This document shows, piece by piece, positions 13,889 through 20,305 of a stretch of 20,305 nucleotides of DNA. Within the stretch, counting starts at the first letter, position 1, and every line of letters starts with the position of its first letter. Source of the stretch: Salmonirosea sp038204185. GTDB taxonomy: Bacteria > Bacteroidota > Bacteroidia > Cytophagales > Spirosomataceae. The notes below the pieces were generated by a model. It saw only the letters and a list, made by a program, of their open reading frames with translations. It ran no database searches and was not told where the DNA came from. The DNA lies in the NCBI GenBank assembly GCA_038204185.1, contig JBBRDE010000072.1, forward strand, positions 1 to 20,305, in the 5' to 3' direction. Both the position numbers and the translations under genes were made by a program.

Positions 13889-15847
13889 ATGGTACATCGT
13901 AGAGTCAATATCCTGTGGAGTTGGCTGCTGTGGCTGGGTATTGGAGGGCTCACGGTTCAGGCGCAGGACTTATGCCAGCAGGGAGGAGGTGGTTTCTCCA
14001 TTAACTCTGACATCAGCATCAAGCCCCTCACAGGCTGCGCTCCGATGCAGGTAACGATAGTCAATACCGTAGCAAGCGCTAATAACATAGCTTATAATTT
14101 TGATTACAAAGGAGAAGCAGCGCCCGTTACGACGACAAATCGGGTATTTACCTATAACAAACCCGGCACCTATCGCATCTTACAGGTAGGTAGCAGTGGA
14201 GCCACAGGTATTACGGCTTGTCGCCAAGTTATTGTCCGCGACAACACTCCACCCAAGGTAACCACTTCGGCCTGCTCTGGTGGAAACGTGAAACTTACTT
14301 TTGCCAATGACAGCATTACCAAACAGTACGATCAGATCGAAATTCAGTGGAACGACGGTTCACCCGTAGTTTATTTGAACAAAGGCGGTATTCTGGAAAT
14401 AGAACATAAGTTTTTTGGCAGCGGCCCCCGCATTATCCAGTATCGGGGTATCTATAATACCAATGCAGGCTCCTGCTCGGGAAGTGCCACAACCCTGCTG
14501 CGCGTCGAGGTAGACGGCAAGAAACTGGACGCGGTCATCATTAGCAAAGTGGAAGCGCGGGCCGATGGCTCGGTAGGTCTTACGTTTAACGGGATCGAAG
14601 GGGTTGAGTCGGAAGTACTGGTCAAGACCGGAACGGGAGCTTATGCGCCAGTCAATGTTAAGAGTACCAAGGGCGGTACCCAGGAGCTCACCTTACCCTC
14701 ATTGGACTCCAAACAGGTGCACTGTATCAAAATAAGGACATCCGATGCCTGCGGAAACTTCAACGAATCCAATGAGGTGTGCACGGTGGTGGTCAATGGC
14801 AAAGCCGAAGATGAGCGTAACCTAATCACGTGGGCCCAGTATCCTGTTACGACCGGCTTTATGCGCTTCCAGCTTTTCCGAAACGATAATCCTGTCCAAA
14901 CTGCAACGACGGTTGGCAACGAAACTTCTTATGCGGATACCCGTGTCGAGTGTGGAGTATCTTACCGCTATCAGGTTGTGGCTACTACGGACAAGGCCAT
15001 TTCTCTTTCGGCTCCGATCGAGGTCGTGGCTAAGTCAGATAGCAAACCGGACGCAATCAGCCAAGCCATTGTGAGCGTCGAGCAGGGCGGCAGCGTGTCG
15101 CTGGTGGCTTTTCCCCCGGCCCAGGGTACCACCCCTAGCTACAAAATGATCTTTGAGCGGGCCGATAGTCCCAATGCCAGTTTTAAGGAAGTAGGCATCA
15201 GTACCAACATCAATCGCTATTCCGACGGGACAGCGGCTACTGCCCAGCAGTCCTACTGCTACCGGATTCTGTACGAAAGCGCTTGCGGCAAGCGCTCCAC
15301 TCCGAGTGAGCCTATCTGTACGGTTTTCCTGAAAAATACGGGCAACACCATCGGGTGGACCAGTGAAGCCCCCTTTACGGACGACGTAAGTTCGTACTTT
15401 GTCGTAAAACTAAATCAAGGGGGGGGGGCGTCCGAAACGGGAGTGGGCTCTAACGTTACTTATAACCCCCAATTCACCGATCCCAATGAGCAGGAATTCG
15501 ACTACCAGATTCGGGTCCTTTCCCAAAACGGGGCTTTCCTGAGCTATTCCAATGTGATACGTTTCCGTCGCGAAGCAGCGCTCTTCCTGCCTGATGCTTT
15601 TTCGCCCAATGGTGATGGTACCAACGATAACTTCAAGCCTAATGGTACTTTTTACGATGATTTCCAGATGATTGTATACAACCGCTGGGGCCAGTCTATC
15701 TTTCAAACTGCCGATGTAGCCACTGGTTGGGATGGGACAATCCAGGGCGACCGCGCCCCTGCGGGACAGTACGTCTATAAAATTGTTATCACTGATAGCA
15801 CGGGTAAAGAATTTGTCAAGCAAGGAACCGTTCTGCTTTTACGGTAA
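13889..15847 (+). CDS. Secreted PKD/Fn3-like protein with type B T9SS (gliding-associated) C-terminus
   Basis: From ATG 13889 the product is 652 residues. MVHRRVNILWSWLLWLGIGG followed by LTVQAQ is a Sec signal peptide, which is why this ATG is preferred over a TTG at 13784 in the same frame. A PKD-like domain follows (about 38-118: LTGCAPMQVTIVNTV, FTYNKPGTYRILQVG), then several Fn3-like segments (about 120-555) such as ECGVSYRYQVVATTD and QQSYCYRILYESACG with paired cysteines. The C-terminal domain (about 565-652) reads LFLPDAFSPNGDGTNDNFKP, NRWGQSIFQT, GWDGTIQG and PAGQYVYKIVITD, the type B sorting domain (CHU_C, gliding motility-associated). Such domains send proteins through T9SS, often SprB-like adhesins or soluble enzymes. 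A run of ten G at 15419-15428 lies in the frame just before this domain. Confidence 0.93.
   Translation: MVHRRVNILWSWLLWLGIGGLTVQAQDLCQQGGGGFSINSDISIKPLTGCAPMQVTIVNTVASANNIAYNFDYKGEAAPVTTTNRVFTYNKPGTYRILQVGSSGATGITACRQVIVRDNTPPKVTTSACSGGNVKLTFANDSITKQYDQIEIQWNDGSPVVYLNKGGILEIEHKFFGSGPRIIQYRGIYNTNAGSCSGSATTLLRVEVDGKKLDAVIISKVEARADGSVGLTFNGIEGVESEVLVKTGTGAYAPVNVKSTKGGTQELTLPSLDSKQVHCIKIRTSDACGNFNESNEVCTVVVNGKAEDERNLITWAQYPVTTGFMRFQLFRNDNPVQTATTVGNETSYADTRVECGVSYRYQVVATTDKAISLSAPIEVVAKSDSKPDAISQAIVSVEQGGSVSLVAFPPAQGTTPSYKMIFERADSPNASFKEVGISTNINRYSDGTAATAQQSYCYRILYESACGKRSTPSEPICTVFLKNTGNTIGWTSEAPFTDDVSSYFVVKLNQGGGASETGVGSNVTYNPQFTDPNEQEFDYQIRVLSQNGAFLSYSNVIRFRREAALFLPDAFSPNGDGTNDNFKPNGTFYDDFQMIVYNRWGQSIFQTADVATGWDGTIQGDRAPAGQYVYKIVITDSTGKEFVKQGTVLLLR
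15419..15428 (+). repeat. Run of ten G in a coding frame
   Basis: The tract encodes three glycines and the first base of an alanine codon in NQGGGASETGVG. It is the longest G run in the window. Length as given keeps the frame open; one base fewer leads to TGA 15540-15542 and one more to TAA 15451-15453, both before the sorting domain that begins near 15581. Confidence 0.9.
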
Positions 15848-15853
15848 AGGTAC

Positions 15854-15861
15854 TATCTTTG
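15854..15861 (+). promoter_or_regulatory. Candidate -7 box for ybaB
   Basis: TATCTTTG matches TAnnTTTG exactly, starting 7 bases after the preceding gene's stop. The leader to the ATG at 16030 would be about 160 bases and ends in an A-rich stretch typical of Bacteroidota translation starts. No TTG partner is seen 17-23 bases upstream. Confidence 0.4.
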
Positions 15862-16029
15862 TCGTTGTGAGTATTGGTTGACGGATTCCCGCTATAAGCT
15901 ACTACAAAAGCAATTGATACGAAATCTATTTTACCTGTACAATCGCCAAGTCTACTTTGCTTTATATACCGTAGAGAGGTGATCGCAGCAAGTGATTTGC
16001 TTAATAAAAAACCCAAAACAAAAAAAACT

Positions 16030-16377
16030 ATGTTCGGAAATATGGGAGATATGATGGGAATGATGGGTAAAATGAAAGACCTGCAGGCCCGCATGAAAGA
16101 AGCTCAGGAACAACTGGGCGGCCTTACCGAGTCGGCAGAGTCGGGTGCCGGGCTGGTGCGGGTAACCGTCAATGGTCAGAAAAAAGTAGTAGGCCTGGAT
16201 ATTGACAACGACCTGATCAAACCCGAAGACAAGGAAATGCTGCAGGATCTGCTGGTAGCAGCCATCAACAAAGCGATGGACAACATTGAGCCCAAAATAA
16301 AGGAGCACTTGCAGAAATCAACCGAGGGTCTGCTGCCCAATATACCGGGCATGGATCTGAGTACTTTGATGAAATAA
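16030..16377 (+). CDS. YbaB/EbfC family nucleoid-associated protein
   Basis: The 115-residue protein begins MFGNMGDMMGMMGKMKDLQA, a Met-rich helix followed by a long amphipathic helix (MKEAQEQLGGLTESAES), then the small beta sheet (GLVRVTVNGQKKVVGLDIDN) and a C-terminal helix pair (KEMLQDLLVAAINKAMDNI, PKIKEHLQKSTEG). This is the standard layout of YbaB/EbfC, a dimeric DNA-binding protein of the nucleoid whose gene often neighbours dnaX and recR in other phyla. Neither is here. The N-terminal Met-rich extension and the PGMDLSTLMK end resemble Bacteroidota homologues. A GTG at 15979 in frame would add 17 residues without conserved character. A terminator-like hairpin follows at 16450-16475. 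Confidence 0.92.
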   Translation: MFGNMGDMMGMMGKMKDLQARMKEAQEQLGGLTESAESGAGLVRVTVNGQKKVVGLDIDNDLIKPEDKEMLQDLLVAAINKAMDNIEPKIKEHLQKSTEGLLPNIPGMDLSTLMK

Positions 16378-16449
16378 CAAAAAATGTTGTAATTCCCCTC
16401 ACCCTCCTCACCACTATCGCTTCCGCGCATCAGTGCAACGGCGTACGAC

Positions 16450-16475
16450 TCCGGTTTCATAGCCGGATTTTTTTT
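16450..16475 (+). terminator. Intrinsic terminator abutting the GT2 start codon
   Basis: TCCGG (16450-16454) pairs with CCGGA (16463-16467) around an 8-base loop, followed by eight T (16468-16475). The next base is the A of the GT2 ATG. It probably ends the ybaB transcript 73 bases past its stop. The stem is short (5 bp), so read-through is likely. Confidence 0.6.
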
Positions 16476-17468
16476 ATGAAACAAGTCGCCATTGTCATCC
16501 TGAACTATAACGGGCAGCCCTATTTGGAAGATTTTCTGCCCTCGGTGCGGGAATTTTCGGAGGGGTGCGAAATATGGGTAGCCGACAATGCTTCCACCGA
16601 CCAGTCCCTCGCCTGGCTACGTCAAATGCCCGGCGTACATACACTGGAAATCCCTGACAACAAGGGATACGCGGGTGGCTATAATTATGCATTAGCCCAT
16701 ATCCAGGCCGATTACTTCGTCTTGCTCAACTCTGATGTCGAAGTTACACCGGGATGGATTACACCGGTGGTGAAATACATGAATAACCACCCTAATGTAG
16801 CGGCCTGCCAGCCCAAAATCAAAGACTTTCACCACCGCACTCGCTTTGAGTACGCTGGGGCCGCTGGGGGGTATATGGACTTTCTGGGTTATCCTTATAG
16901 CAGGGGACGCATGTTCGATACCTGCGAAGAAGATCATGGCCAGTATGACGCCACCGTGGATGTTTTCTGGGCTACGGGAGCCTGTCTGTTCATTCGGGCG
17001 GATGCTTTTCAGGAATCGGGAGGATTTGACGAACGCTTTTTTGCCCATATGGAAGAGATAGACCTTTGCTGGCGTCTGCTTAATCGGGGCTGGCGGATCG
17101 TCTGCTGTGGCAGCAGTGAAGTATTTCACGTAGGGGGCGGAACGTTACACAAATCCAATCCCCGCAAGACGTTCCTAAATTACCGCAATAACTTAATGAT
17201 GATTTATAAAAACATGCCCGCCGGGCAGACAACCCGAGTCATTTTGGCCAGGCTGGTGCTGGATGGAATTTCCAGCATCCGGTTTATGGTGGCGGGGGCA
17301 TGGCCCGACGTGGGAGCCATCATTCGAGCCCATTTTGCTTTCTACCAACTGATCCCCCGACTCAAAAGAATAAAGAAAAACCAAAAAAGCCGGGCTCATC
17401 TATATGCCAAAAGTGTGGTGTGGGAATACTTTGTAAAGGGAAAGAAACGATTTTCTGAGCTTTCCTAG
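16476..17468 (+). CDS. Glycosyltransferase family 2
   Basis: The 330-residue enzyme has the GT-A fold of family 2 inverting transferases, close to the rhamnosyltransferase (WbbL-like) branch. The order is: VAIVILNYNGQPYLEDFLPS (4-23), VADNASTDQSL (35-45, binding of the nucleotide), NKGYAGGYNYAL (62-73), LLNSDVEVTPGW (83-94, the metal-binding DxD equivalent with Asp87), ATGACLFIRADAF (166-178), GGFDERFFAHMEEIDLCWRL (182-201, acceptor-side catalytic Glu/Asp) and HVGGGT (218-223). The C-terminal 80 residues are helical and basic, possibly a peripheral membrane contact. It likely adds a sugar to a lipid-linked cell-surface glycan; donor and acceptor are unknown. No other glycan gene is adjacent. 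The ATG follows a T run with no ribosome-binding site. Confidence 0.93.
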   Translation: MKQVAIVILNYNGQPYLEDFLPSVREFSEGCEIWVADNASTDQSLAWLRQMPGVHTLEIPDNKGYAGGYNYALAHIQADYFVLLNSDVEVTPGWITPVVKYMNNHPNVAACQPKIKDFHHRTRFEYAGAAGGYMDFLGYPYSRGRMFDTCEEDHGQYDATVDVFWATGACLFIRADAFQESGGFDERFFAHMEEIDLCWRLLNRGWRIVCCGSSEVFHVGGGTLHKSNPRKTFLNYRNNLMMIYKNMPAGQTTRVILARLVLDGISSIRFMVAGAWPDVGAIIRAHFAFYQLIPRLKRIKKNQKSRAHLYAKSVVWEYFVKGKKRFSELS

Positions 17469-17497
17469 GCAGCCCCTTACCATTTATTCAGTCAATC

Positions 17498-17719
17498 CTA
17501 TAATTCCCAGATCGTGGGACTCTGATGGCGGCGTAGGTGCTTGCGAACCTCCATCCAGAAAGCCAGTACCAAATACAGTACAATGGGAGATCCAAAGGTT
17601 AAAAAGGACGCATAGATGAAGTAAAGCCGGATGCTACTCGCCGAAAAGCTCAACCTCTCCCCTAGCTTGGCGCACACACCAAACACTTGATCTTCGACAT
17701 AATAACGAATCCGTTCCAT
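17498..17719 (-). CDS. Small PspC-domain membrane protein
   Basis: The 73-residue protein contains one PspC-type domain (PF04024-like): VFGVCAKLGERLSFSASSIR (12-31), matching the VCGGLAEYFGID...VR pattern, followed by a hydrophobic segment LYFIYASFLTFGSPIVLYLV and the membrane-proximal LAFWMEVRKHLRRHQ. In E. coli PspC senses inner-membrane stress with PspB; in Bacteroidota small stand-alone PspC proteins are common and their role is not settled. It has one, perhaps two, transmembrane helices. ATG 17719 is the only sensible start. It converges with the GT2 gene with 29 bases between the stops, and is divergent from the cold-shock gene. Confidence 0.8.
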   Translation of the reverse strand: MERIRYYVEDQVFGVCAKLGERLSFSASSIRLYFIYASFLTFGSPIVLYLVLAFWMEVRKHLRRHQSPTIWEL

Positions 17720-17838
17720 ACGGTTTTATTTTTTTTGAGGTTCAAGGTAGCTATACATACGCTCAAAAGCAAATGAGGCTTATTGCGCTCGATCCGATTA
17801 CACCGCTTGTTTATAGCGGACTCAACGCGCATATAGTC

Positions 17839-17876
17839 AAATTGTTTGGTCAAATAAATTGTTTTCCAAACAATTT
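17839..17876. repeat. 11-bp inverted repeat upstream of the cold-shock gene
   Basis: AAATTGTTTGG (17839-17849) and CCAAACAATTT (17866-17876) are perfect inverted copies separated by 16 bases. They flank and overlap the candidate -33 TTG. The arrangement could be an operator for a dimeric regulator. Confidence 0.5.
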
Positions 17877-17887
17877 TTGTTTCTTTG
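17859..17887 (+). promoter_or_regulatory. Candidate promoter of the cold-shock gene
   Basis: TTG (17859-17861), 18 bases, then TTTCTTTG (17880-17887): the spacing is right and the box differs from TAnnTTTG by one base. The start site would be near 17894, leaving a leader of about 38 bases. Confidence 0.4.
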
Positions 17888-17931
17888 CGATTAGAGAATA
17901 GCGATTTTTTTAACCTTATTATTTCATTATC

Positions 17932-18126
17932 ATGCAGACAGGTACTGTGAAATTTTTCAATGAAGCTAAGGGGTACGGCTTCATCGTTGAAGACGACACA
18001 AACAGAGACATCTTTGTACACGTGACGGGGCTTGGCGGCCTTACAATCCGTGAGAACGACCGCGTCGAGTACGAAGTCGTTGAAGGCAAAAAAGGACTGA
18101 ACGCTGTGCAAGTAAGTAAGATATAG
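17932..18126 (+). CDS. Cold-shock domain protein (CspA family)
   Basis: The 64-residue protein is one cold-shock (OB-fold) domain that binds single-stranded RNA and DNA as a chaperone in the cytoplasm. RNP1 is KGYGFI (13-18) with Tyr15 and Phe17, and RNP2 is DIFVHV (26-31) with Phe28 and His30. The start MQTGTVKFFNEAKGYGF matches the Bacteroidota form, with Phe9 in the place of the tryptophan of E. coli CspA. The last strand (VEYEVVEGKKGLNAVQVSKI) is complete. A candidate promoter and an 11-bp inverted repeat lie upstream, and a 23-bp terminator stem follows directly. The leader is short, unlike the long thermosensing leaders of enterobacterial cspA, so a similar thermoswitch is not evident. 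Confidence 0.96.
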   Translation: MQTGTVKFFNEAKGYGFIVEDDTNRDIFVHVTGLGGLTIRENDRVEYEVVEGKKGLNAVQVSKI

Positions 18127-18143
18127 TTTTTACTTTTTCCGGC

Positions 18144-18194
18144 AGTAAAACACAAAAAGACCGCAGCTCTACTGCGGTCTTTTTGTGTTTTACT
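18144..18194. terminator. 23-bp bidirectional terminator shared by csp and lysS
   Basis: Bases 18144-18166 and 18172-18194 are perfect inverted complements around a 5-base loop (CTCTA). The core ACCGCAG/CTGCGGT is flanked by AAAAA/TTTTT tracts on both sides, so it works as an intrinsic terminator on either strand. It lies 17 bases after the csp stop; the lysS stop codon (18190-18192) is inside the stem. Confidence 0.9.
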
Positions 18195-19908
18195 TTGATG
18201 AAATCCACCCCTCTACTTCTTCCTTCTTTGGCATAGGCGCGTCTATTTTCAGTTTCTTCCGCATTCCTCCCAAATCATTAAATACCTTGTTGGGGTTTGC
18301 CGCTTTAAGCAATTCTATGGTATGGAGACCCATTTTCTGTAAAGCCGGAATCCACACCGAGGGTACCCCCGCCGCTTCATAATCAGCGTCAGTAGCAACT
18401 TCTGGTTTCTTTTCAGGACGCATCTGTGGGAAGAAAATCACCTCCTGAATGCTGGAATTATTGGTCAGCAGCATAGCCAGGCGGTCTATGCCGATACCTA
18501 TACCCGAGGTAGGTGGCATACCATATTCGAGCGCCCGCAGGAAATCGTCATCCATAGCCATAGCCTCGTCATCGCCGCGTTCTTTTAGTTTGAGCTGATC
18601 CTCAAATCGTTCTTTCTGGTCGATAGGATCATTCAACTCCGAGTAGGCGTTGGCGATTTCCTTACCGTTCACAAACAACTCGAACCGCTCCACTGCTCCC
18701 GGCTTGCTCCGGTGCTTCTTGGTCAGCGGCGACATTTCCACCGGATGATCGATGATGAACGTAGGCTGAATGATATGCTCTTCCACTTTTTCGCCGAAGA
18801 CCTCATCGATGAGTTTGGCCTTGCCCATGGTCTCGTTTACATTCATGCCCCACGCGCGGCATTGATCCCGGATGGCGGCCTCACCCATTGTTTCCACATC
18901 CAGCCCGGTATACTGCCGTATGGCGTCCGTAATGCTCAGGCGCGGGTAGGGACCCGCAAAATTCAGTTCAGTTTCACCAAAAATGGCTTTAGAGTTACCG
19001 TTTACCGATACTGCTACTTTTTCCAAAACCTCTTCCAGCATGCGCATCATCCATTCATAGTCTTTGTAGGCTACGTACAGCTCTACCGTTGTAAACTCCG
19101 GATTGTGGGTGCGGTCCATGCCCTCGTTGCGGAACAACTTACCAAATTCGTACACACCCTCAAATCCTCCCACAATCAGACGTTTAAGGTGCAGCTCCGT
19201 CGCGATGCGGAGGTACAGTTTCATGTCCAGTGCATTATGGTGCGTCTCGAATGGTCGTGCCGCCGCCCCACCGTGAATGGCCTGTAGTACGGGCGTTTCT
19301 ACTTCCAGCCAGCCTTGATCGTCAAAATAGCCGCGCATGGTGGTGATGATACGCGAGCGTTTCCGAAATACTTCCCGAACGTCGGGATTCACGATCAGAT
19401 CCACGTAGCGCTGGCGGTAGCGCAGTTCTGGGTCGGTGAACCCGTCGTAAATATTGCCTTCCTCGTCGCGCTTCACCACGGGAAGCGGACGCAGCGCTTT
19501 ACTTAAAATGGTAAATTCCTGAACATGAACCGAAATTTCGCCCGTCTGGGTGGTAAATACGAAGCCCTTTATCCCGATTATATCGCCGATGTCGAGTAGT
19601 TTTTTGAAAACCGTATTGTACAGCGTCTTATCCTCATCGGGGCACAGATCGTCGCGGCGGAAGTACAACTGAATCGTATCCGTGCTATCCTGTAATTCGG
19701 CAAATGAAGCACTACCCATAATGCGGAAGTTCATCAGCCGACCGGCCAACGTCACGCTTTTATAGTCCAGTTTGTTGTTCTCGTAGTTTTTATGGATGTC
19801 CGCCGCCGTGGCATTCACCGGGTATTCTTCGGCAGGGTAGGGATCGATCCCCATTTTCATCAGTTCTTCGCGCTTCTGGCGGCGCAGTATTTCCTGTTCG
19901 CTCAGCAT
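18190..19908 (-). CDS. lysS: Lysine--tRNA ligase, class II
   Basis: The 572-residue enzyme charges tRNA-Lys. The start MLSEQEILRRQKREELMKMG then IDPYP is typical. An N-terminal OB-fold anticodon-binding domain (about 50-140: SVTLAGRLMNFRIMG, ELQDSTDTIQLYFRRDD) precedes the class II core: motif 1 around 175-205 (FRKRSRIITTMRGYFDDQGW), motif 2 at 257-277 (KLFRNEGMDRTHNPEFTTVE) and motif 3 at 469-486 (GIGIGIDRLAMLLTN). A C-terminal extension of about 70 residues (VPSVWIPALQKMG, NDLGGMRKKLKIDAP) is common in Bacteroidota LysRS and absent from the E. coli enzyme. ATG 19908 is well supported. Upstream lie a heptamer array 5 bases before the start and a TAnnTTTG box; the stop codon is inside a shared terminator stem. 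Confidence 0.97.
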   Translation of the reverse strand: MLSEQEILRRQKREELMKMGIDPYPAEEYPVNATAADIHKNYENNKLDYKSVTLAGRLMNFRIMGSASFAELQDSTDTIQLYFRRDDLCPDEDKTLYNTVFKKLLDIGDIIGIKGFVFTTQTGEISVHVQEFTILSKALRPLPVVKRDEEGNIYDGFTDPELRYRQRYVDLIVNPDVREVFRKRSRIITTMRGYFDDQGWLEVETPVLQAIHGGAAARPFETHHNALDMKLYLRIATELHLKRLIVGGFEGVYEFGKLFRNEGMDRTHNPEFTTVELYVAYKDYEWMMRMLEEVLEKVAVSVNGNSKAIFGETELNFAGPYPRLSITDAIRQYTGLDVETMGEAAIRDQCRAWGMNVNETMGKAKLIDEVFGEKVEEHIIQPTFIIDHPVEMSPLTKKHRSKPGAVERFELFVNGKEIANAYSELNDPIDQKERFEDQLKLKERGDDEAMAMDDDFLRALEYGMPPTSGIGIGIDRLAMLLTNNSSIQEVIFFPQMRPEKKPEVATDADYEAAGVPSVWIPALQKMGLHTIELLKAANPNKVFNDLGGMRKKLKIDAPMPKKEEVEGWISSK

Positions 19909-19913
19909 GTATT

Positions 19914-19941
19914 CAGTTGACAGTTGATGGTGGACAGTTGA
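19914..19941 (-). repeat. Four-unit heptamer array in the lysS leader
   Basis: On the - strand the units read TCAACTG, TCCACCA, TCAACTG, TCAACTG, with a degenerate fifth unit (CACACTG) before them. The array ends 5 bases before the lysS ATG, the same distance as in cysS (1514-1541), and follows the same TCMACTn consensus. Confidence 0.7.
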
Positions 19942-19973
19942 CAGTGTGTAGTATCTGGCAACTAGGTACTCCG

Positions 19974-19981
19974 CAAAATTA
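19974..19981 (-). promoter_or_regulatory. Candidate -7 box of lysS
   Basis: TAATTTTG on the - strand is an exact TAnnTTTG match 65 bases upstream of the ATG. Transcription would begin near 19967 and the heptamer array would lie in the leader. No TTG partner is obvious. From 19982 to 20199 I see no gene. Confidence 0.45.
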
Positions 19982-20199
19982 GGGAAATTTTGTGGGAAGA
20001 GGATTTTGTACTTTGGCCTGGATCGAAATCTGATTACCTGTAACGATCGCTACAAAGGCGTGGTTGGTATGTACCCGACAGAAAAATCGAGCCCATAGTT
20101 TTATGGACTTGGGATCAGTTTGTGTAATCCAGTAGAACATTTCTAAAAACTCCGAGGTTTCTTTTAAGAATATGTTTTGGATTGTATAAAACTAATAAA

Positions 20200-20305
20200 A
20201 GGAGTCAGTCGTTAGCTTGTTGAATCTCACCTCAAACAAGCTAATGCAAGAGAATTTCTCCGAAATGACTGACTCCTGTTGGCAATTTGTCGAAAAAATA
20301 ATTGA
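20200..20305 (+). mobile_element. Left end of an insertion sequence (IS5-type), cut by the window
   Basis: The segment carries the first codons of a transposase preceded by a structured leader. AGGAGTCAGTC (20200-20210) is a plausible terminal inverted repeat, and it is also complemented by GACTGACTCCT (20267-20277) inside the coding part. The true left boundary and target duplication cannot be fixed without the right end. Confidence 0.55.
20244..20305 (+). CDS. Transposase, N-terminal fragment (IS5 family-like)
   Basis: The frame from ATG 20244 reads MQENFSEMTDSCWQFVEKII up to the window edge. The pattern (L/M)TDxxWxxIExII near the N-terminus is the start of the insertion-element domain (PF13340-like) found in IS5-family transposases, which in this group continue with a KRKYSLR-type stretch beyond the edge. 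Only 20 full codons are visible, so the family rests on this motif and on the inverted repeats around it. The start codon's A is the last base of a 10-bp stem (20212-20221 with 20235-20244). The gene is divergent from lysS, 335 bases away. Confidence 0.6.
   Translation, partial: MQENFSEMTDSCWQFVEKII

Noticed and set aside
17662..18111. 149-codon frame on the - strand over the cold-shock gene
   Set aside because: The + strand product is an unmistakable cold-shock protein; the - strand frame is its shadow.

Overview
The window looks like a chromosomal segment of a Bacteroidota bacterium, most likely Cytophagales (Spirosomaceae/Cytophagaceae-like). Evidence from the sequence: a type A and a type B type-IX-secretion (T9SS) C-terminal sorting domain, SprB repeats, a lysyl-tRNA synthetase with the C-terminal extension common in this phylum, a fused RibBA, and several TAnnTTTG boxes of the Bacteroidota sigma factor upstream of genes. 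Most of the content is housekeeping genes mixed with envelope and secreted proteins. No phage, CRISPR, defence island, rRNA or tRNA gene was recognised.

Layout. 1-140: 3' end of a NIPSNAP-family gene. 162-3031: an acyltransferase-like gene (-) divergent from cysS (+). 3040-3555: an AT-rich secreted hypothetical (-). 3849-5294: a two-gene + strand unit, a glutaminyl cyclase-like M28 lipoprotein followed by a small lipoprotein. 5464-6418: a decayed stretch on the - strand, with an outer-membrane barrel remnant interrupted by a stop and an orphan ORF without an ATG. 6517-9600: - strand cluster of an SprB-repeat T9SS protein, a leucine-rich-repeat protein and a tail-collar (MdpB-like) protein. 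9601-10141: no confident gene. 10198-13693: - strand run of two DUF1206 membrane paralogues, a GNAT acetyltransferase and ribBA. 13889-17468: + strand type-B T9SS surface protein, YbaB/EbfC and a GT2 glycosyltransferase. 17498-18126: a PspC-domain protein (-) and a cold-shock protein (+). 18190-19908: lysS (-). 20200-20305: left end of an insertion sequence with the first codons of an IS5-type transposase, cut by the window edge.

How it fits together. cysS, lysS, ribBA, ybaB and csp are core functions; the secreted and lipoprotein genes point to a cell that exports adhesin-like proteins through T9SS. No coherent new multi-gene system is evident. The observations most worth checking are: matching 7-bp-phased repeat arrays placed exactly 5 nt before the start codons of both cysS and lysS; a run of ten G inside the type-B T9SS protein, where either single-base slip removes the sorting domain; competing RNA hairpins at the starts of the GT2 gene and the transposase; and an apparent excess of the palindrome GGTACC.
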